Shown: positions 31,321 through 41,631, numbered from the stretch's first letter. The stretch: DNA of 64,000 nt from Domibacillus enclensis (GCF_900156125.1 NZ_FTLX01000002.1:310001-374000); one strand, 5' to 3'. Program-made: numbers and translations. The notes: generated from the sequence alone by a model not told the origin.

Positions 31321-32415
31321 ATGACACGAGTGTATAATTTCTCAGCAGGTCCTTCCATGTTGCCTCTCGAGGTACTTGAAAAAGCACAGGCCGAACTTAC
31401 CGATTACGCGGGTTCTGGCATGTCGGTGATGGAGCTGAGCCATCGTTCGAAATGGTTTACAGAAATCATTGAAACAGCGGAAACCGTTTTGCGCAAGCTG
31501 ATGAACATTCCGGACAACTACAAAGTGTTATTCATTCAAGGCGGTGCTTCCCAGCAATTTGCGATGGTGCCGATGAACTTGTTTGCCGGCAGTAAAAAAG
31601 CCGACTTCGTTAACACCGGCTCATGGTCTAAAAAAGCGATCAAGGAAGCAAAGAAATACGGGGAAGTGCGCGTTATTGCGTCTTCAGAAGATAAAAATTT
31701 CAGCTACATCCCGGAAGTAACAGCAGACATGATCGATCCGGAAGCGGACTTCGTTCATATTACGACAAATAATACAATTGAAGGAACGGTCTTCAACAGC
31801 ATTCCAGATACGGGGAATGTGCCGCTCGTTGCGGATATGTCTTCCAATATTTTGTCGGAAGAAATCGATGTATCTAAATTCGGCATTATTTACGCCGGCG
31901 CTCAAAAAAACATCGGACCTGCCGGATTAACGCTTGTCATTATCCGTGAAGACTTAATTGGCAAAGCAGGAGAGTCTGTGCCAACGATGCTGGATTACAA
32001 AACGCATGCAGACAGCGGTTCCCTTTATAACACACCGCCGACATTCGGCATTTACATGGCGAAGCTTGTGTTTGAATGGCTGGAGGAGCTTGGCGGCTTA
32101 AAAGCGATGGAAAGCCAGAACCGTGAAAAAGCAGCTATTTTGTATAACTATTTAGATCAGTCCTCTATGTTCAGCTCACCGATTAACGCAGCAGACCGTT
32201 CATTAATGAACATTCCATTCGTTTCACCGAGCGACGAATTGGACGCGTTATTCGTGAAAGAAGCGAAGCAGCAGGGACTTGAAACGTTAAAAGGGCATCG
32301 TTCAGTCGGCGGCATGCGGGCGAGTGTTTACAATGCGATGCCGGTTGATGGCGTCAAAGCGCTTGTCGCATTTATGGAAAAATTCGAACAGACTCATTCA
32401 GCGGAAGGGAAGTAA
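31321..32415 (+). CDS. serC: Phosphoserine aminotransferase
   Basis: A PLP enzyme converting 3-phosphohydroxypyruvate to O-phosphoserine, the second step of serine synthesis. The 364-aa protein opens [12 protein letters not shown], contains [13 protein letters not shown], the PLP-lysine region [18 protein letters not shown], and [12 protein letters not shown] near the end. Of two adjacent ATG codons I prefer 31321, seven bases from GAAGGAG. serA follows six bases after the stop, so the first two steps of the pathway are one operon. Confidence 0.95.
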   Translation: MTRVYNFSAGPSMLPLEVLEKAQAELTDYAGSGMSVMELSHRSKWFTEIIETAETVLRKLMNIPDNYKVLFIQGGASQQFAMVPMNLFAGSKKADFVNTGSWSKKAIKEAKKYGEVRVIASSEDKNFSYIPEVTADMIDPEADFVHITTNNTIEGTVFNSIPDTGNVPLVADMSSNILSEEIDVSKFGIIYAGAQKNIGPAGLTLVIIREDLIGKAGESVPTMLDYKTHADSGSLYNTPPTFGIYMAKLVFEWLEELGGLKAMESQNREKAAILYNYLDQSSMFSSPINAADRSLMNIPFVSPSDELDALFVKEAKQQGLETLKGHRSVGGMRASVYNAMPVDGVKALVAFMEKFEQTHSAEGK

Positions 32416-32421
32416 CCAGAC

Positions 32422-33600
32422 GTGTATACGATTAAATCAATGAATAATATTGCCGATATCGGCTTAAATGTTTTTAATAACGCAGATAATTTCCAGGTGA
32501 ATGACGATACAAACACACCGGACGGCATTATTTTGCGCAGTGCGAACCTTCATGATACAGCGTTCGACCATAATGTAAAAGCCATCGCACGTGCGGGCGC
32601 AGGCGTGAACAACATCCCGGTTCAGGCGTGCACAGAGCGCGGAATTGTTGTGTTTAACACACCAGGTGCAAATGCCAATGCAGTAAAAGAATTGATTTTA
32701 ACGACGATCATGGCGGTTTCTCGTAATCTATTTGACGGCGTCAACTGGACGAATGAGCTAAAAGGACAGGGCGATGCCATTCCGAAGCTTGTAGAAGCGG
32801 GGAAAAAACAATTCGTCGGCCGTGAAGTAAAAGGGAAAACACTGGGTGTTATCGGTCTGGGCCATATCGGCGCGCTTGTAGCGAATAATGCGCTTGATCT
32901 GGACATGGATGTCATCGGATTTGATCCGTTCATCTCAGTCGACACAGCGTGGAACCTGTCGCGCAACGTACAGCGCGCTCTAACGATTGAGCAGCTGTTT
33001 GCGGCGAGTGACTACATTACGGTGCACGTTCCGCTTACAGACGGCACACGCGGCATGTTTAATAAAGAAGCGTTTTCGGTCATGAAAAGCGGTTCGGTCA
33101 TCTTGAACTTCTCGCGCGGCGAGCTTGTGAACGAAGAAGACATGCGTGCAGCGCTTGAAAGCGGCAAAGTCGGCAAATACGTCACTGACTTCCCGAACGA
33201 AAATGTCATCGGCATGAAAAACGTCATTCCGATTCCACATTTAGGCGCGTCTACAACGGAATCAGAAGAAAACTGTGCCATTATGGCGGCCCGCCAGATG
33301 AAAGAGTATTTGGAAACAGGAAACATCAAAAATTCGGTTAATTTCGGCAACATTGAAATTCCATTTACAGGCAAGCGCCGTGTAACGGTTGCGCATAAAA
33401 ACGTGCCGAACATGGTTGGCCAGATCACTGGTGCCCTGTCTGATTACGAGTTGAACATCGCGGACATGGTAAACCGGAGTAAAGGGGATTACGCTTATAC
33501 ATTGATTGATATTGACAATCAAGTAAACGGCGAAGTTATCCCGAGCTTAACGGAAAAACTAACAAACATTCCAGGCGTCATTTTAGCCCGGATCATTTAA
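32422..33600 (+). CDS. serA: D-3-phosphoglycerate dehydrogenase with ACT domain
   Basis: Oxidises 3-phosphoglycerate, the committed step to serine. The 392-aa protein has the substrate part (ARAGAGVNNIPVQACTERGI), the NAD-binding Rossmann motif GVIGLGHIGALVANNA, the FSRGELVNEEDM segment and the catalytic His region PHLGASTTESEENCA. A C-terminal ACT domain (VTVAHKNVPNMVGQITGALS) suggests feedback by serine. It is shorter than the B. subtilis enzyme, lacking the intervening domain. The start is GTG, six bases after the serC stop. A terminator follows. Confidence 0.94.
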   Translation: MYTIKSMNNIADIGLNVFNNADNFQVNDDTNTPDGIILRSANLHDTAFDHNVKAIARAGAGVNNIPVQACTERGIVVFNTPGANANAVKELILTTIMAVSRNLFDGVNWTNELKGQGDAIPKLVEAGKKQFVGREVKGKTLGVIGLGHIGALVANNALDLDMDVIGFDPFISVDTAWNLSRNVQRALTIEQLFAASDYITVHVPLTDGTRGMFNKEAFSVMKSGSVILNFSRGELVNEEDMRAALESGKVGKYVTDFPNENVIGMKNVIPIPHLGASTTESEENCAIMAARQMKEYLETGNIKNSVNFGNIEIPFTGKRRVTVAHKNVPNMVGQITGALSDYELNIADMVNRSKGDYAYTLIDIDNQVNGEVIPSLTEKLTNIPGVILARII

Positions 33601-33608
33601 TCAAACAA

Positions 33609-33642
33609 AAAACGCTGGACTTCATTGTCCGGCGTTTTTTTG
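33609..33642 (+). terminator. Intrinsic terminator of the serCA operon
   Basis: A 9-bp stem acgctggac/gtccggcgt (one G-T) is followed by seven T. Confidence 0.9.
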
Positions 33643-33834
33643 TGTTAAAAACGATTTAGTCAAGAGAGTGCAGGTATTTTTTTATGTATACCCTTACCTG
33701 TTATCCCATTATTTTTCAGCAAATAATCAGCTTATATCACCCTAAAAAATAATTTGTAAAAATTGAAAATATTTGAAACCATTTGCTTCTTTTTCATGTA
33801 TGATTAAGAGAAAAAAGGGAATGGGGGATTTATC

Positions 33835-36800
33835 GTGAACAAATGGAAATCGCTAATGGCTGCTGCGGTAAGCGCGTCACTCGTCATGCCGTCCGCCGCT
33901 TTTGCGGAAGTGCCGGCTTCTAGCAAGGAACAGCAATACAAGGCAGCACAGGCGGACAAGCAGGTAACGGATTCAAAAACACTCGTCATTAAATATTCAA
34001 AGGCTCTTCCACAAAGTGTACATAAGCAAGCAGGTGTCTCGATCGTCAAGCGGCTGCCAGGCTTGAAGTATGACGTCGTTCAAGTGCCGGCATCTAAAAA
34101 GCTGAGCGATGTGATCAACGTCTATAAAAAGCGCTCGGAAGTGGTCGCCATCACACCGAGTGTTCAGTATAAAGCGTTTGCGGCCACAGCAGATCCGAAA
34201 GCATCCAAGATGGACCACCTGGCTATGCTGAATATGGGCAAGGCGCTTGCCTACGCAGGGAAAAACGATGTTACGATTGCGGTTGTGGATGCGGGCGTTG
34301 ATTATAAGCACCCGGATTTAAAGGCCAATTTGCTGAAGCCGTACAATGTTGCCAATCCTGCACGTAATCCGGTACGCGATCTTCATGGAACGCATGTATC
34401 CGGCATTATCGCCTCGGCAAAAGGAAATGGCCTTGGCGGATACGGCGTTTTTCCTGATGCCAAAATCCTGCCGGTGGATGTGTTTAACGGGTCCCTCGGA
34501 GCAAATGACTTTACGATTGCAGAAGGCATTACCTACTCGGTTGACCAGGGAGCGGATGTGATTAACCTGAGCCTCGGCGGCTTTATGCCTTCCCCGGTTG
34601 TAGAAGAAGCCGTTCAGTACGCGATTGACTCGGGTGTCGTTGTTGTAGCGGCGGCAGGCAATGAATCGACGAATCAGTATTCTTATCCGGCTGCTTATCC
34701 CGGAGTGATCAGTGTAGGGAATGTGAACGGGGCGAAGAAGCTCTCAGACAGCTCGAACTTCGGGTCATCAGTTGATGTTGTGGCGCCGGGCGAGAATATT
34801 TACAGCACTTCTTACGGAGCAGAATCCGGATCGAAATTTGAGCGGCTGACGGGGACCTCGATGGCCTCGCCAATGGCCGCCGCCGCCGCAGGGCTGTTAA
34901 AGTCAAAGTATCCGGACTTAACAGCGTTTGAAATTGAATATATTTTAGAGCAAACCGCCACAGATCTTGGTGAAAAAGGCTATGACTTAACTTACGGAAA
35001 TGGCTTGATTAACCCGCTGAATGCGCTGAAGTTTGATGTAAAAAAGCTTCCGAAGCGGCCTGACGTTTCGGGTGAAGAAATTTTAAAAACAGCAAAGTCC
35101 ATTCAGTCAGGCAAGCAATCGTTCAAAGGTTCCTTTACATCACCGGAAACTCTTCACTGGTTTAAAGCGAATGTGGAAGCAGGAGAGCACGTTCAGCTGA
35201 TTTTAGATGGCAGCAAAGACTACGATTATGCGATGGAACTTTACTTTGTACCGGAAGACGGGGACCCTCAATACATTCGTGACGTGGACCAGGCAAAAGC
35301 GAGCGGACAGGAAGGCCATCTGTATACCGCTTCTGAAGCGGGTACACTCGTCGTCGGTGTAAAGGATGCAAACGGCAATTACAATGCAGCGGGCAAATCA
35401 TCCTTTACCCTTCAAGCAGAAAAGCGTTCACCTATTATGCCGGATGAAGCATCGGTTGAGACACCGGTTTCGATTACGTCGCTTCCATATGAGAAAAATG
35501 ACTTTACGCTTTACAGCGGAGAAGAAGGGCTTCCAGACTCGGATTTCTTCACATTATCTGTTGAAGAAGAAAAGCTCGTTTCACTTTCTGTTTCGGCCTT
35601 GCCGGGCGTGAATTCAGCGATCAACGTCTATGTGGGAGAAGGAGACGAGGAATACCAGATTGTCAGTGGAAACAGCCAGCCGGTGAACAAGGGTGAGACG
35701 GTTTCCTTCCAGGCTATGCCGGAAACCGAATACCGCGTTGAAGTCACAAATGGCGCATTCGGCGATGAAATCTTCCTGGATTCGATTTTAGATTTATTCG
35801 GCCTGACGGTTATGTCGATGAGTGAAATGGAAATGGGTGAGTCGGCGCTTCCATATACGTTTAAAGCGGAGGAACGAACCATTCCAGCGGATGAAGATGG
35901 CCTGCCGGAAGAAGGAACGCTTGAAGAAGACTATATGAATGGCGATCTGACCTTGAATGAATACGGGGAGGAAAAAGAAGACGAGCTGATTGACGGAACA
36001 GAAGAAGAGCCGTGGAGCAAGCCGATTCTTGAAAAAGCCATTTCCTATACAATAGGCAGCAGCAAGCAGGGCTACTTCCAATCAGGCTATGATGAAGACT
36101 ACTACAGATTTGTTCCATCGTCTGATGGCATTTACTCATTTAACGTGGACCAGCCAGGCGGGCAGTTTGCCTACACAACGCTGATGGAGCTGGATGAGGA
36201 GTCAGGCGAGCTGATTCCGATCGGCGGTAATGACGGAGAAATGGATATGCTGAGTGCACTGCTGGGCGGTCTTGGTGAGTCAAGCGGTATGAATGTCGCG
36301 CTGAAAAAAGGTAAAACGTACGTACTGGCTGTTATAAACAGTGCAGAAACGCCTGTAGCTGATCCTTATACGCTGACATCGAAGCGTGTGGCCGATGTGC
36401 CGGCTGAAAAGGATACAGATCAGAATGTCCCTGAAGAAGGACTGGAATTAAGAGCCGGCAAAGCCGTTCAAAACTATTTTATTCAAGCAGGCGATATGGA
36501 TTATTATTACTTTAAGAATGAAGGAAAACCAGGCGTGTATACACTTGATATTACACAGGGTGCGCTGACAGCTGCTCAAAAAGCCAGCATTCCATTTGAT
36601 CTGCGTCCAGGTCATATTTTCAGCGGAGCGCTCATCGAGGATACGAATGGCGACAAAGTGCTGGATGAAGACGAAATGAACCGCTATACACCATTCGGCC
36701 CTGATTTTCTTTCCATGGTGCTGGAATCTGAGGTGCATACATCCTTTGCCGCCAAGGAAGACACCGGCTACTTTATTGAAGTAGCGCCATTTATGTCATT

Positions 36801-37224
36801 CGGTCCTAACCTGCAGCCGTACGAGATTAAAGTAGGGGCAACGTACAATCAGTTTGCGGATGGGGACGCCAAAGTGGCAAATCACGTGCCGACCAAGCCG
36901 CTTCCGTTGAAAACCGTCAACGGCCAATACGGAGCACGAGGCTATTTTAACGCGGGTGTGTCATTCGGAGATGTTGACCATTTCGCTTTGAAAATGGCGA
37001 AACCAGGTACTGTGTCCTTGACCTTTAATGCGGGCAAAAAAATGGATGGTGTTTTAGAGGTTTACAATTCAAAAGGAGCGCTTGTTGCATCATTTGACCG
37101 CTACGGCCAAAATGACGAAGAACTTGCCACCTTGAACCTGCCAAAAGGGACGTTTTACATTGAACTAAGCGAAGCAAACGGCATGGCTTCCACCGCGCCG
37201 TATGAATTAATCGTGAAAAAATAA
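33835..37224 (+). CDS. Secreted subtilisin-like serine protease (S8) with long C-terminal region
   Basis: An 1129-aa exoprotease. A signal peptide ends near AAFA (residue 24); an inhibitor-like propeptide runs to about residue 115. The catalytic domain has Asp152 (VVDAGVDYKHPDL), His184 (HGTHVSG), oxyanion Asn276 (AAAGNES) and Ser342 (GTSMASP). Then follow several beta-rich modules resembling bacterial pre-peptidase C-terminal (PPC) domains, for example DYDYAMELYFVPEDG, DYYRFVPSSDGIYSF and FDVDHFALKMAKPGTVSL-like segments. The GTG start follows GGGGGATT. Expression under DegU is a reasonable guess, since DegS/DegU are encoded in the same window. No sorting signal is seen. Confidence 0.93.
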   Translation: MNKWKSLMAAAVSASLVMPSAAFAEVPASSKEQQYKAAQADKQVTDSKTLVIKYSKALPQSVHKQAGVSIVKRLPGLKYDVVQVPASKKLSDVINVYKKRSEVVAITPSVQYKAFAATADPKASKMDHLAMLNMGKALAYAGKNDVTIAVVDAGVDYKHPDLKANLLKPYNVANPARNPVRDLHGTHVSGIIASAKGNGLGGYGVFPDAKILPVDVFNGSLGANDFTIAEGITYSVDQGADVINLSLGGFMPSPVVEEAVQYAIDSGVVVVAAAGNESTNQYSYPAAYPGVISVGNVNGAKKLSDSSNFGSSVDVVAPGENIYSTSYGAESGSKFERLTGTSMASPMAAAAAGLLKSKYPDLTAFEIEYILEQTATDLGEKGYDLTYGNGLINPLNALKFDVKKLPKRPDVSGEEILKTAKSIQSGKQSFKGSFTSPETLHWFKANVEAGEHVQLILDGSKDYDYAMELYFVPEDGDPQYIRDVDQAKASGQEGHLYTASEAGTLVVGVKDANGNYNAAGKSSFTLQAEKRSPIMPDEASVETPVSITSLPYEKNDFTLYSGEEGLPDSDFFTLSVEEEKLVSLSVSALPGVNSAINVYVGEGDEEYQIVSGNSQPVNKGETVSFQAMPETEYRVEVTNGAFGDEIFLDSILDLFGLTVMSMSEMEMGESALPYTFKAEERTIPADEDGLPEEGTLEEDYMNGDLTLNEYGEEKEDELIDGTEEEPWSKPILEKAISYTIGSSKQGYFQSGYDEDYYRFVPSSDGIYSFNVDQPGGQFAYTTLMELDEESGELIPIGGNDGEMDMLSALLGGLGESSGMNVALKKGKTYVLAVINSAETPVADPYTLTSKRVADVPAEKDTDQNVPEEGLELRAGKAVQNYFIQAGDMDYYYFKNEGKPGVYTLDITQGALTAAQKASIPFDLRPGHIFSGALIEDTNGDKVLDEDEMNRYTPFGPDFLSMVLESEVHTSFAAKEDTGYFIEVAPFMSFGPNLQPYEIKVGATYNQFADGDAKVANHVPTKPLPLKTVNGQYGARGYFNAGVSFGDVDHFALKMAKPGTVSLTFNAGKKMDGVLEVYNSKGALVASFDRYGQNDEELATLNLPKGTFYIELSEANGMASTAPYELIVKK

Positions 37225-37257
37225 AAAAAACGAGGCTTTTCGGAGCCTCGTTTTTTC
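37223..37257. terminator. Bidirectional terminator after the subtilase
   Basis: Stem aaaacgaggct/agcctcgtttt with A-run and T-run on either side. The second copy of the large repeat starts just after it. Confidence 0.88.
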
Positions 37258-37262
37258 ACGCT

Positions 37263-37775
37263 GTTGAAAAGAGAATGTGTCAATGAAAAGCAGGTTATAA
37301 TTTCTTCTTTTCAAAGTTCCTGTGCTTGCGCCAACACAGGAGGGGCGGGCGGTGAGCTGATCCCTCCCGAGTCTTCGTCCTGCGCCAGCCGCCCTGGTGG
37401 GGAGGAAAAGCAGATTGTAAAACCAAAAATGGAAATCGTTCTGAGTGGAAAGATAGAGATGAGAACCCTCTATTTTTCACCATGCAGGAAAAGCGGGCTT
37501 CTTTCTTGATGTCACATGTTTTCAAGAACAGCTTTCTGTTATACTCGCTGTTCTTTTAGAACCACTGCGGGCGGAGGGCTGCCGGTGAAGACTCCCGTTG
37601 GACGAGCGGACAGGCTGAAACAGCCGCGCTTTTTGGGCTGGTTCAGCGTTCGCCCAACAGGAAAGCGGAGCCGGCAGCCCGGAGCCACTGAATGTTCTTT
37701 TTTTGAAAAGACGACAGCCTTTATTTTGCTCATAAAAAGGAATATGCCATACAGAAATACCTGTATTCCCTTGAC
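37263..37775. repeat. Large interspersed repeat, copy 2 (module A apex deleted)
   Basis: Aligned with copy 3 from gttgaaaagagaatgtgtc onward. The small hairpin TCCTGTG/CACAGGA (37318-37324, 37335-37341) corresponds to GACTGTG/CACAGTC in copy 3. Module A lacks about 70 bp that form the tip of its long hairpin in the other copies. Module B (about 37560-37690) is complete, with GTTGG/CCAAC (37597-37601, 37654-37658) and ggctgccgg/ccggcagcc stems. The 3' part (tttattttgctcataaaa, gaaatacctgtattccc) matches copy 3. It abuts the stop of the convergent M14 gene. Confidence 0.82.
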
Positions 37776-37787
37776 AAGCTTTTTTTT

Positions 37788-39404
37788 TTACTGGATTTTT
37801 TCGTTTGCGAGCATCAGGCCGATGGAGTTGTTTTGCTGCCAGATGCTTGAGAAATAGACGAGCGGGACAGGGCGGTTGCCGACGTAAGGGGATACCTCAA
37901 TCGTCACTCCGGGCTTTTGCTCGTTTTGGATAAACCAGTCGTTAAACCCGCCGCCGCTTGGATTCGAACGGGCCGCGACAAGGCTGTAGCCGGTTTTTTG
38001 GCTTACTTTCCGAGCGATGGCCAGGTCACGTGATTTTCGAGCGCCTGATTGATAAAAGTGCCAGAAAATGATCTGCCCCGAGCTGTGATAAGAAGCACTC
38101 GTTTTAAAGGACCGCTTTTGAACAAAATCAGCCATTGCTTTGGCTTCCGGTTCACTGAGCGCTTTTGGCCCTTTGTAGTTTTGAGACGACGGCTTGCCGG
38201 GATCGCAGCAAATGTTCTTCCAGTCCGCCGGATAATTCCGGTTTAAATCCACGCCGCGGACATTCGCTTTCCAGGCAGCAAAGTTGGAGCTGCCGCCATT
38301 CAGTTTCAAGGCGGCGGCTTTGTTTTTCGCACTGCCCGCACCGAGCTGCACGAGAGAGACGCCATCCGGATTTACCATTGGTACGAAATAAATAGCGCTT
38401 TTTTGCAAAATCGAGCGGACCCCATAGCCGTTCATCGATCCATTCGTTTTAAACAGGTGGGCATATTGATCTGCCATTTCCATGACGACGTTCGTTGTAA
38501 TGTGCTCACGCGCGTGATGGGAGGCATTCACTAATATTTCTTCTTTGCCGGTGCCCAGCTTCAGCGCATACAAATCACGTCCATCTACGGATTTCCCGAT
38601 GACTTCAAGAGAAGCGATATCCGGATGCCAGAGAACAAGCTCCTTTAAATCCTGAACCATTTGCGTGTACGTGATCGTTTTAAATGGATCAACGTAATTG
38701 CCTGTATAAAGAGTGACATCCTCTTTGCGGATGTAAGCTGTGCGACCGCCGATATCGACAATGTAATAATCGCGGTACGCAGCCCGTGTGTCGAGTGCTA
38801 CACCAGACTGCAGGCGGCCGAGCGGGGTTAAGGTGCCATTTTTGGAATAAAGCAGATCTGTCGTTTTTCGGGTAATGGCCCGGTTTTGATAGGTGTAGCC
38901 TGGCTGGACACCGCCGGCAAGAGAAGCTTCTGATAATGTAGAAACGGCCGCTTCTGCTACGTAGCCTGTTGTTTGGCCGAACACAAACGACACATAGCCA
39001 TTTTCAGTACCTGTTTTTTTAAACACTTCACCGGTTAACAAACGGCCGGTTTTCACATATGTGCCATGCTGCTTTTCTAAAAGCTCGGCATCAGCTTCAA
39101 GACGGATAAAGGAAGAAGACGGGGGTGCTGGCTCCTCGTTTTCCTCCATAAGCAAATTCTCTCGTGCGATAAAGCCGTTTACACCCTGCCATGTTACACG
39201 GATTCTTGCTTCCTGTTCTTCTATGACTTTTACATTCGTGTTCGCTGCAATCGGAGTCAGCACAGCTTCGTTTCCACCGGAAGGCGGTGAGTAAATGACT
39301 GTGTCCGTTTTGGTTAAAACATACACCGCTGCCTGAGGAGCGAGAGGCGGAAGGGATGCAGCAAGGAGCAGGGAAATAAATAAGATCGAAAGCCACTTTT
39401 TCAT
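37788..39404 (-). CDS. Secreted M14 zinc carboxypeptidase with SH3-like domains
   Basis: A 538-aa exported peptidase. After the signal peptide (to about residue 26) come SH3-like wall-binding modules (about 27-85, 98-155 and 170-232). The M14 domain (about 240-535) has the zinc motif His297-x-x-Glu300 in NASHHAREH, Arg in RGVDLNRNYP, a third zinc His in SYHSSGQ, and the catalytic Glu in VTIEVSP. The make-up suggests a peptidoglycan peptide hydrolase of the gamma-D-glutamyl-diaminopimelate type rather than a digestive enzyme. No clear own terminator is seen; the repeat lies right at its 3' end. Confidence 0.9.
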   Translation of the reverse strand: MKKWLSILFISLLLAASLPPLAPQAAVYVLTKTDTVIYSPPSGGNEAVLTPIAANTNVKVIEEQEARIRVTWQGVNGFIARENLLMEENEEPAPPSSSFIRLEADAELLEKQHGTYVKTGRLLTGEVFKKTGTENGYVSFVFGQTTGYVAEAAVSTLSEASLAGGVQPGYTYQNRAITRKTTDLLYSKNGTLTPLGRLQSGVALDTRAAYRDYYIVDIGGRTAYIRKEDVTLYTGNYVDPFKTITYTQMVQDLKELVLWHPDIASLEVIGKSVDGRDLYALKLGTGKEEILVNASHHAREHITTNVVMEMADQYAHLFKTNGSMNGYGVRSILQKSAIYFVPMVNPDGVSLVQLGAGSAKNKAAALKLNGGSSNFAAWKANVRGVDLNRNYPADWKNICCDPGKPSSQNYKGPKALSEPEAKAMADFVQKRSFKTSASYHSSGQIIFWHFYQSGARKSRDLAIARKVSQKTGYSLVAARSNPSGGGFNDWFIQNEQKPGVTIEVSPYVGNRPVPLVYFSSIWQQNNSIGLMLANEKIQ

Positions 39405-39480
39405 TTGATTCCTCCATATTGTGGTGATTTGTCTTCATTTTAACAGATTTGTAGAATGAAAGAATCGAATTTTAGCAAAT

Positions 39481-39512
39481 AAAAAAGTCGAACGACGGCA
39501 TCGTTCGACTGT
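39481..39512 (-). terminator. Intrinsic terminator of the YknWX-like operon
   Basis: Stem agtcgaacga/tcgttcgact read on the minus strand and followed by a T-run. Confidence 0.88.
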
Positions 39513-39540
39513 CCTTACACGTATCCTTTTGGGCATCTTT

Positions 39541-40791
39541 TTAAGATAAAAAGCCCATTAGTGCATATTTCATTTTTTCTGTTCCGGACAGCTCGCTCCA
39601 CGGTTTCTTTTTCACATGATCCGCGTTGATCGGGGTGATAAAAGGACCGTGCTTCATAACAAGACTGTACGGATCGATGACAATCACTTCGCCATCCTCT
39701 ACACCGCTGACTACCTGATACACACCGTCAACATGAAGACCGGTTTCAATCTGGCGGCGTTCCAGGCGTCCTCGGTCCGTTGCCACAACCACATACGTTT
39801 TTTTGTTTTTAGTCAGAATGGCTGTGTTCGGAATCGTCACGACATCTGGCTGCTCTTCGGTCACCACTTGCACATTCGCTTTTAAGCCGGCGTACAGGGA
39901 GCCCGCTTCTACGCCTGATAGCTGGGCGGAGAACGGATACAGGCTTTTCTGCTTTACTGTCGGCTCTTCTTCAGGGTATGTGCTGACTGTTCCCAGTGAG
40001 CCGCCAAACTGCTCAAGCGTCGTATCAACCGTCACTTCTACCCGCTGTCCGGCCTCGGCCAGTGCGACCTGCTTTTCATCAAAAACGCCTTGCACAGCAG
40101 GAACAGAGGAGCTGATCGTTAAAATCGGATTGTTTAAGCTTGTATCAATTTCTTTTACATAGCCTTCATTGGCGCTTTTCACAACCAGGTCGCTTTTCTT
40201 TGATTCCTGTGCGGCAATCAATGTATCGAATTTTTTTACTTGCTCCTGCAGCTTTTGCTTTTCTGTTTCCTGCTGTAAAATATCTTTTTCAATCGATGTG
40301 CTTGCATCGCCGCTTTGAATGACAGTAGTACTGTCCTCGTCATCACCAGAAGAAGGGACTTCAAGGTTGCTGCTTTCTTCACTTTCAGCCTGTGATAATA
40401 AAACACGGAGCTGGCTGATCTGGTTGTCGATTAAAGAGATTTGCTGCTGTGCTTCATCCTTTTCGGCTGTTAAACGGGCAATCTCATCATCTACTTCACT
40501 CGATGAATATTCGAAAAGGCTTGTGCCCGGCTGAATCGCATCGCCTTCTTTTACAAGCACCTGTTCAAGTGATCCTCTCGAGGAATCAAAGTAAACAGGG
40601 TATTCATCAGAAGGAACGACCACTCCTTCAGCAGAAAAGGATTCGACGACGTCGCCCATTTCTGAACGGTCCCATTCGGTTAGCCATTCGGTCCGGGCCG
40701 CCTTGCTGTCTTCTTTAAAGGTCAAATACAGGTTGCCCGCAATGACAACAGCGCTTGCGGCAAGCCATACCTGCTTTTTTATTTTCTTCAT
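39541..40791 (-). CDS. Membrane-fusion (HlyD/MacA-like) protein, YknX-type
   Basis: A 416-aa protein with one N-terminal membrane helix (about residues 6-24), a lipoyl/biotinyl-like half motif (SLEQVLVKEGDAIQPGTSLFEY), a long coiled-coil hairpin (about 105-200), the second half motif (VKSANEGYVKEID), then beta-barrel and membrane-proximal domains (VDTTLEQFGGSLGTV, VVTIPNTAIL). It is the adaptor part of an efflux or antimicrobial-peptide-resistance pump. I use ATG 40791 after AGAGGTGG rather than the GTG at 40800. It follows the YknW-like gene, but ATPase and permease partners are not next to it. Confidence 0.85.
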   Translation of the reverse strand: MKKIKKQVWLAASAVVIAGNLYLTFKEDSKAARTEWLTEWDRSEMGDVVESFSAEGVVVPSDEYPVYFDSSRGSLEQVLVKEGDAIQPGTSLFEYSSSEVDDEIARLTAEKDEAQQQISLIDNQISQLRVLLSQAESEESSNLEVPSSGDDEDSTTVIQSGDASTSIEKDILQQETEKQKLQEQVKKFDTLIAAQESKKSDLVVKSANEGYVKEIDTSLNNPILTISSSVPAVQGVFDEKQVALAEAGQRVEVTVDTTLEQFGGSLGTVSTYPEEEPTVKQKSLYPFSAQLSGVEAGSLYAGLKANVQVVTEEQPDVVTIPNTAILTKNKKTYVVVATDRGRLERRQIETGLHVDGVYQVVSGVEDGEVIVIDPYSLVMKHGPFITPINADHVKKKPWSELSGTEKMKYALMGFLS

Positions 40792-40809
40792 TATGTCCAC
40801 CTCTTTTCG

Positions 40810-41472
40810 TTAAAACAAGTTTTCGACATGAATCGATGTAAACAACGTCGCGATGATCCAGCATGCAAGCCCAACGAAAAACACCATGAAGAAAACGAAA
40901 AGCGGTTTTCTTGCCTGTGAAGTGCGCAAAAAGCGATATTGCATGACGAGAATCCAAATTTGAAAGATTGTAATAAAGCTAAAAAAGCGAATGGCCAGAG
41001 CATTTTCTGTCGCGTATTGTGCGACGACACCGAGAGAAAACGGTGACGATTCACGCGGAATCGAAAAGAAAATGTTCCAAAGAATCAAAAGGGCAAATTC
41101 AATAAGATAAATAGAAAATGCCATACATTGCAGCGCAATCAGTTTTTTAAACTCCAATTCCAGGAACGTCCAGAAAAGAAGAGCCGGGATAAAGATAAAA
41201 AATAGAGGAAGCAGCAGCCCGGCGATCCCGGAGCCTGCAGTAAATAATAGTTTCAGCCATTCATATGTATACATATCGGATTCGGCCATATAAGCAGAGA
41301 TGCTTTCACCCTGGATGCCTAAAGCGCCGGCAGCCAGTGACAAAAGAACACTGATTAAAACCAATAAGGAAAACTTGGGCCATAAACCGCGGATTTTTTC
41401 GGCGTGTGACAGCTGCGCGAGTTCATGTGTAGAGCGAAACAGCCCTTTTAAAAGCTGAAGCCGATAAGCCAT
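40810..41472 (-). CDS. Yip1-family membrane protein, YknW-like
   Basis: A 220-aa protein with about five membrane helices (about residues 35-55, 80-105, 115-140, 165-185, 195-215). It opens MAYRLQLLKGLFRSTHELAQL. The start at 41472 is chosen because GGGAG lies eight bases before the ATG. With the adaptor downstream (18-base gap) it resembles the first two genes of B. subtilis yknWXYZ, which protects against the SdpC toxin; YknW helps assemble that pump. This assignment is from layout and topology more than sequence identity. Confidence 0.7.
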   Translation of the reverse strand: MAYRLQLLKGLFRSTHELAQLSHAEKIRGLWPKFSLLVLISVLLSLAAGALGIQGESISAYMAESDMYTYEWLKLLFTAGSGIAGLLLPLFFIFIPALLFWTFLELEFKKLIALQCMAFSIYLIEFALLILWNIFFSIPRESSPFSLGVVAQYATENALAIRFFSFITIFQIWILVMQYRFLRTSQARKPLFVFFMVFFVGLACWIIATLFTSIHVENLF

Positions 41473-41631
41473 TGTAAAATCTCCCATCAAATAGAATAAA
41501 GAAACATCATTCTTCATTATATACAACTATTGTTAAATGAACCAATAATAATTTGAGATTATCGGTCTATTTTCTATTTGTCAGAATTATTAAACAGTTG
41601 AAATATGAATGTAATACAACGAACATCCTAG

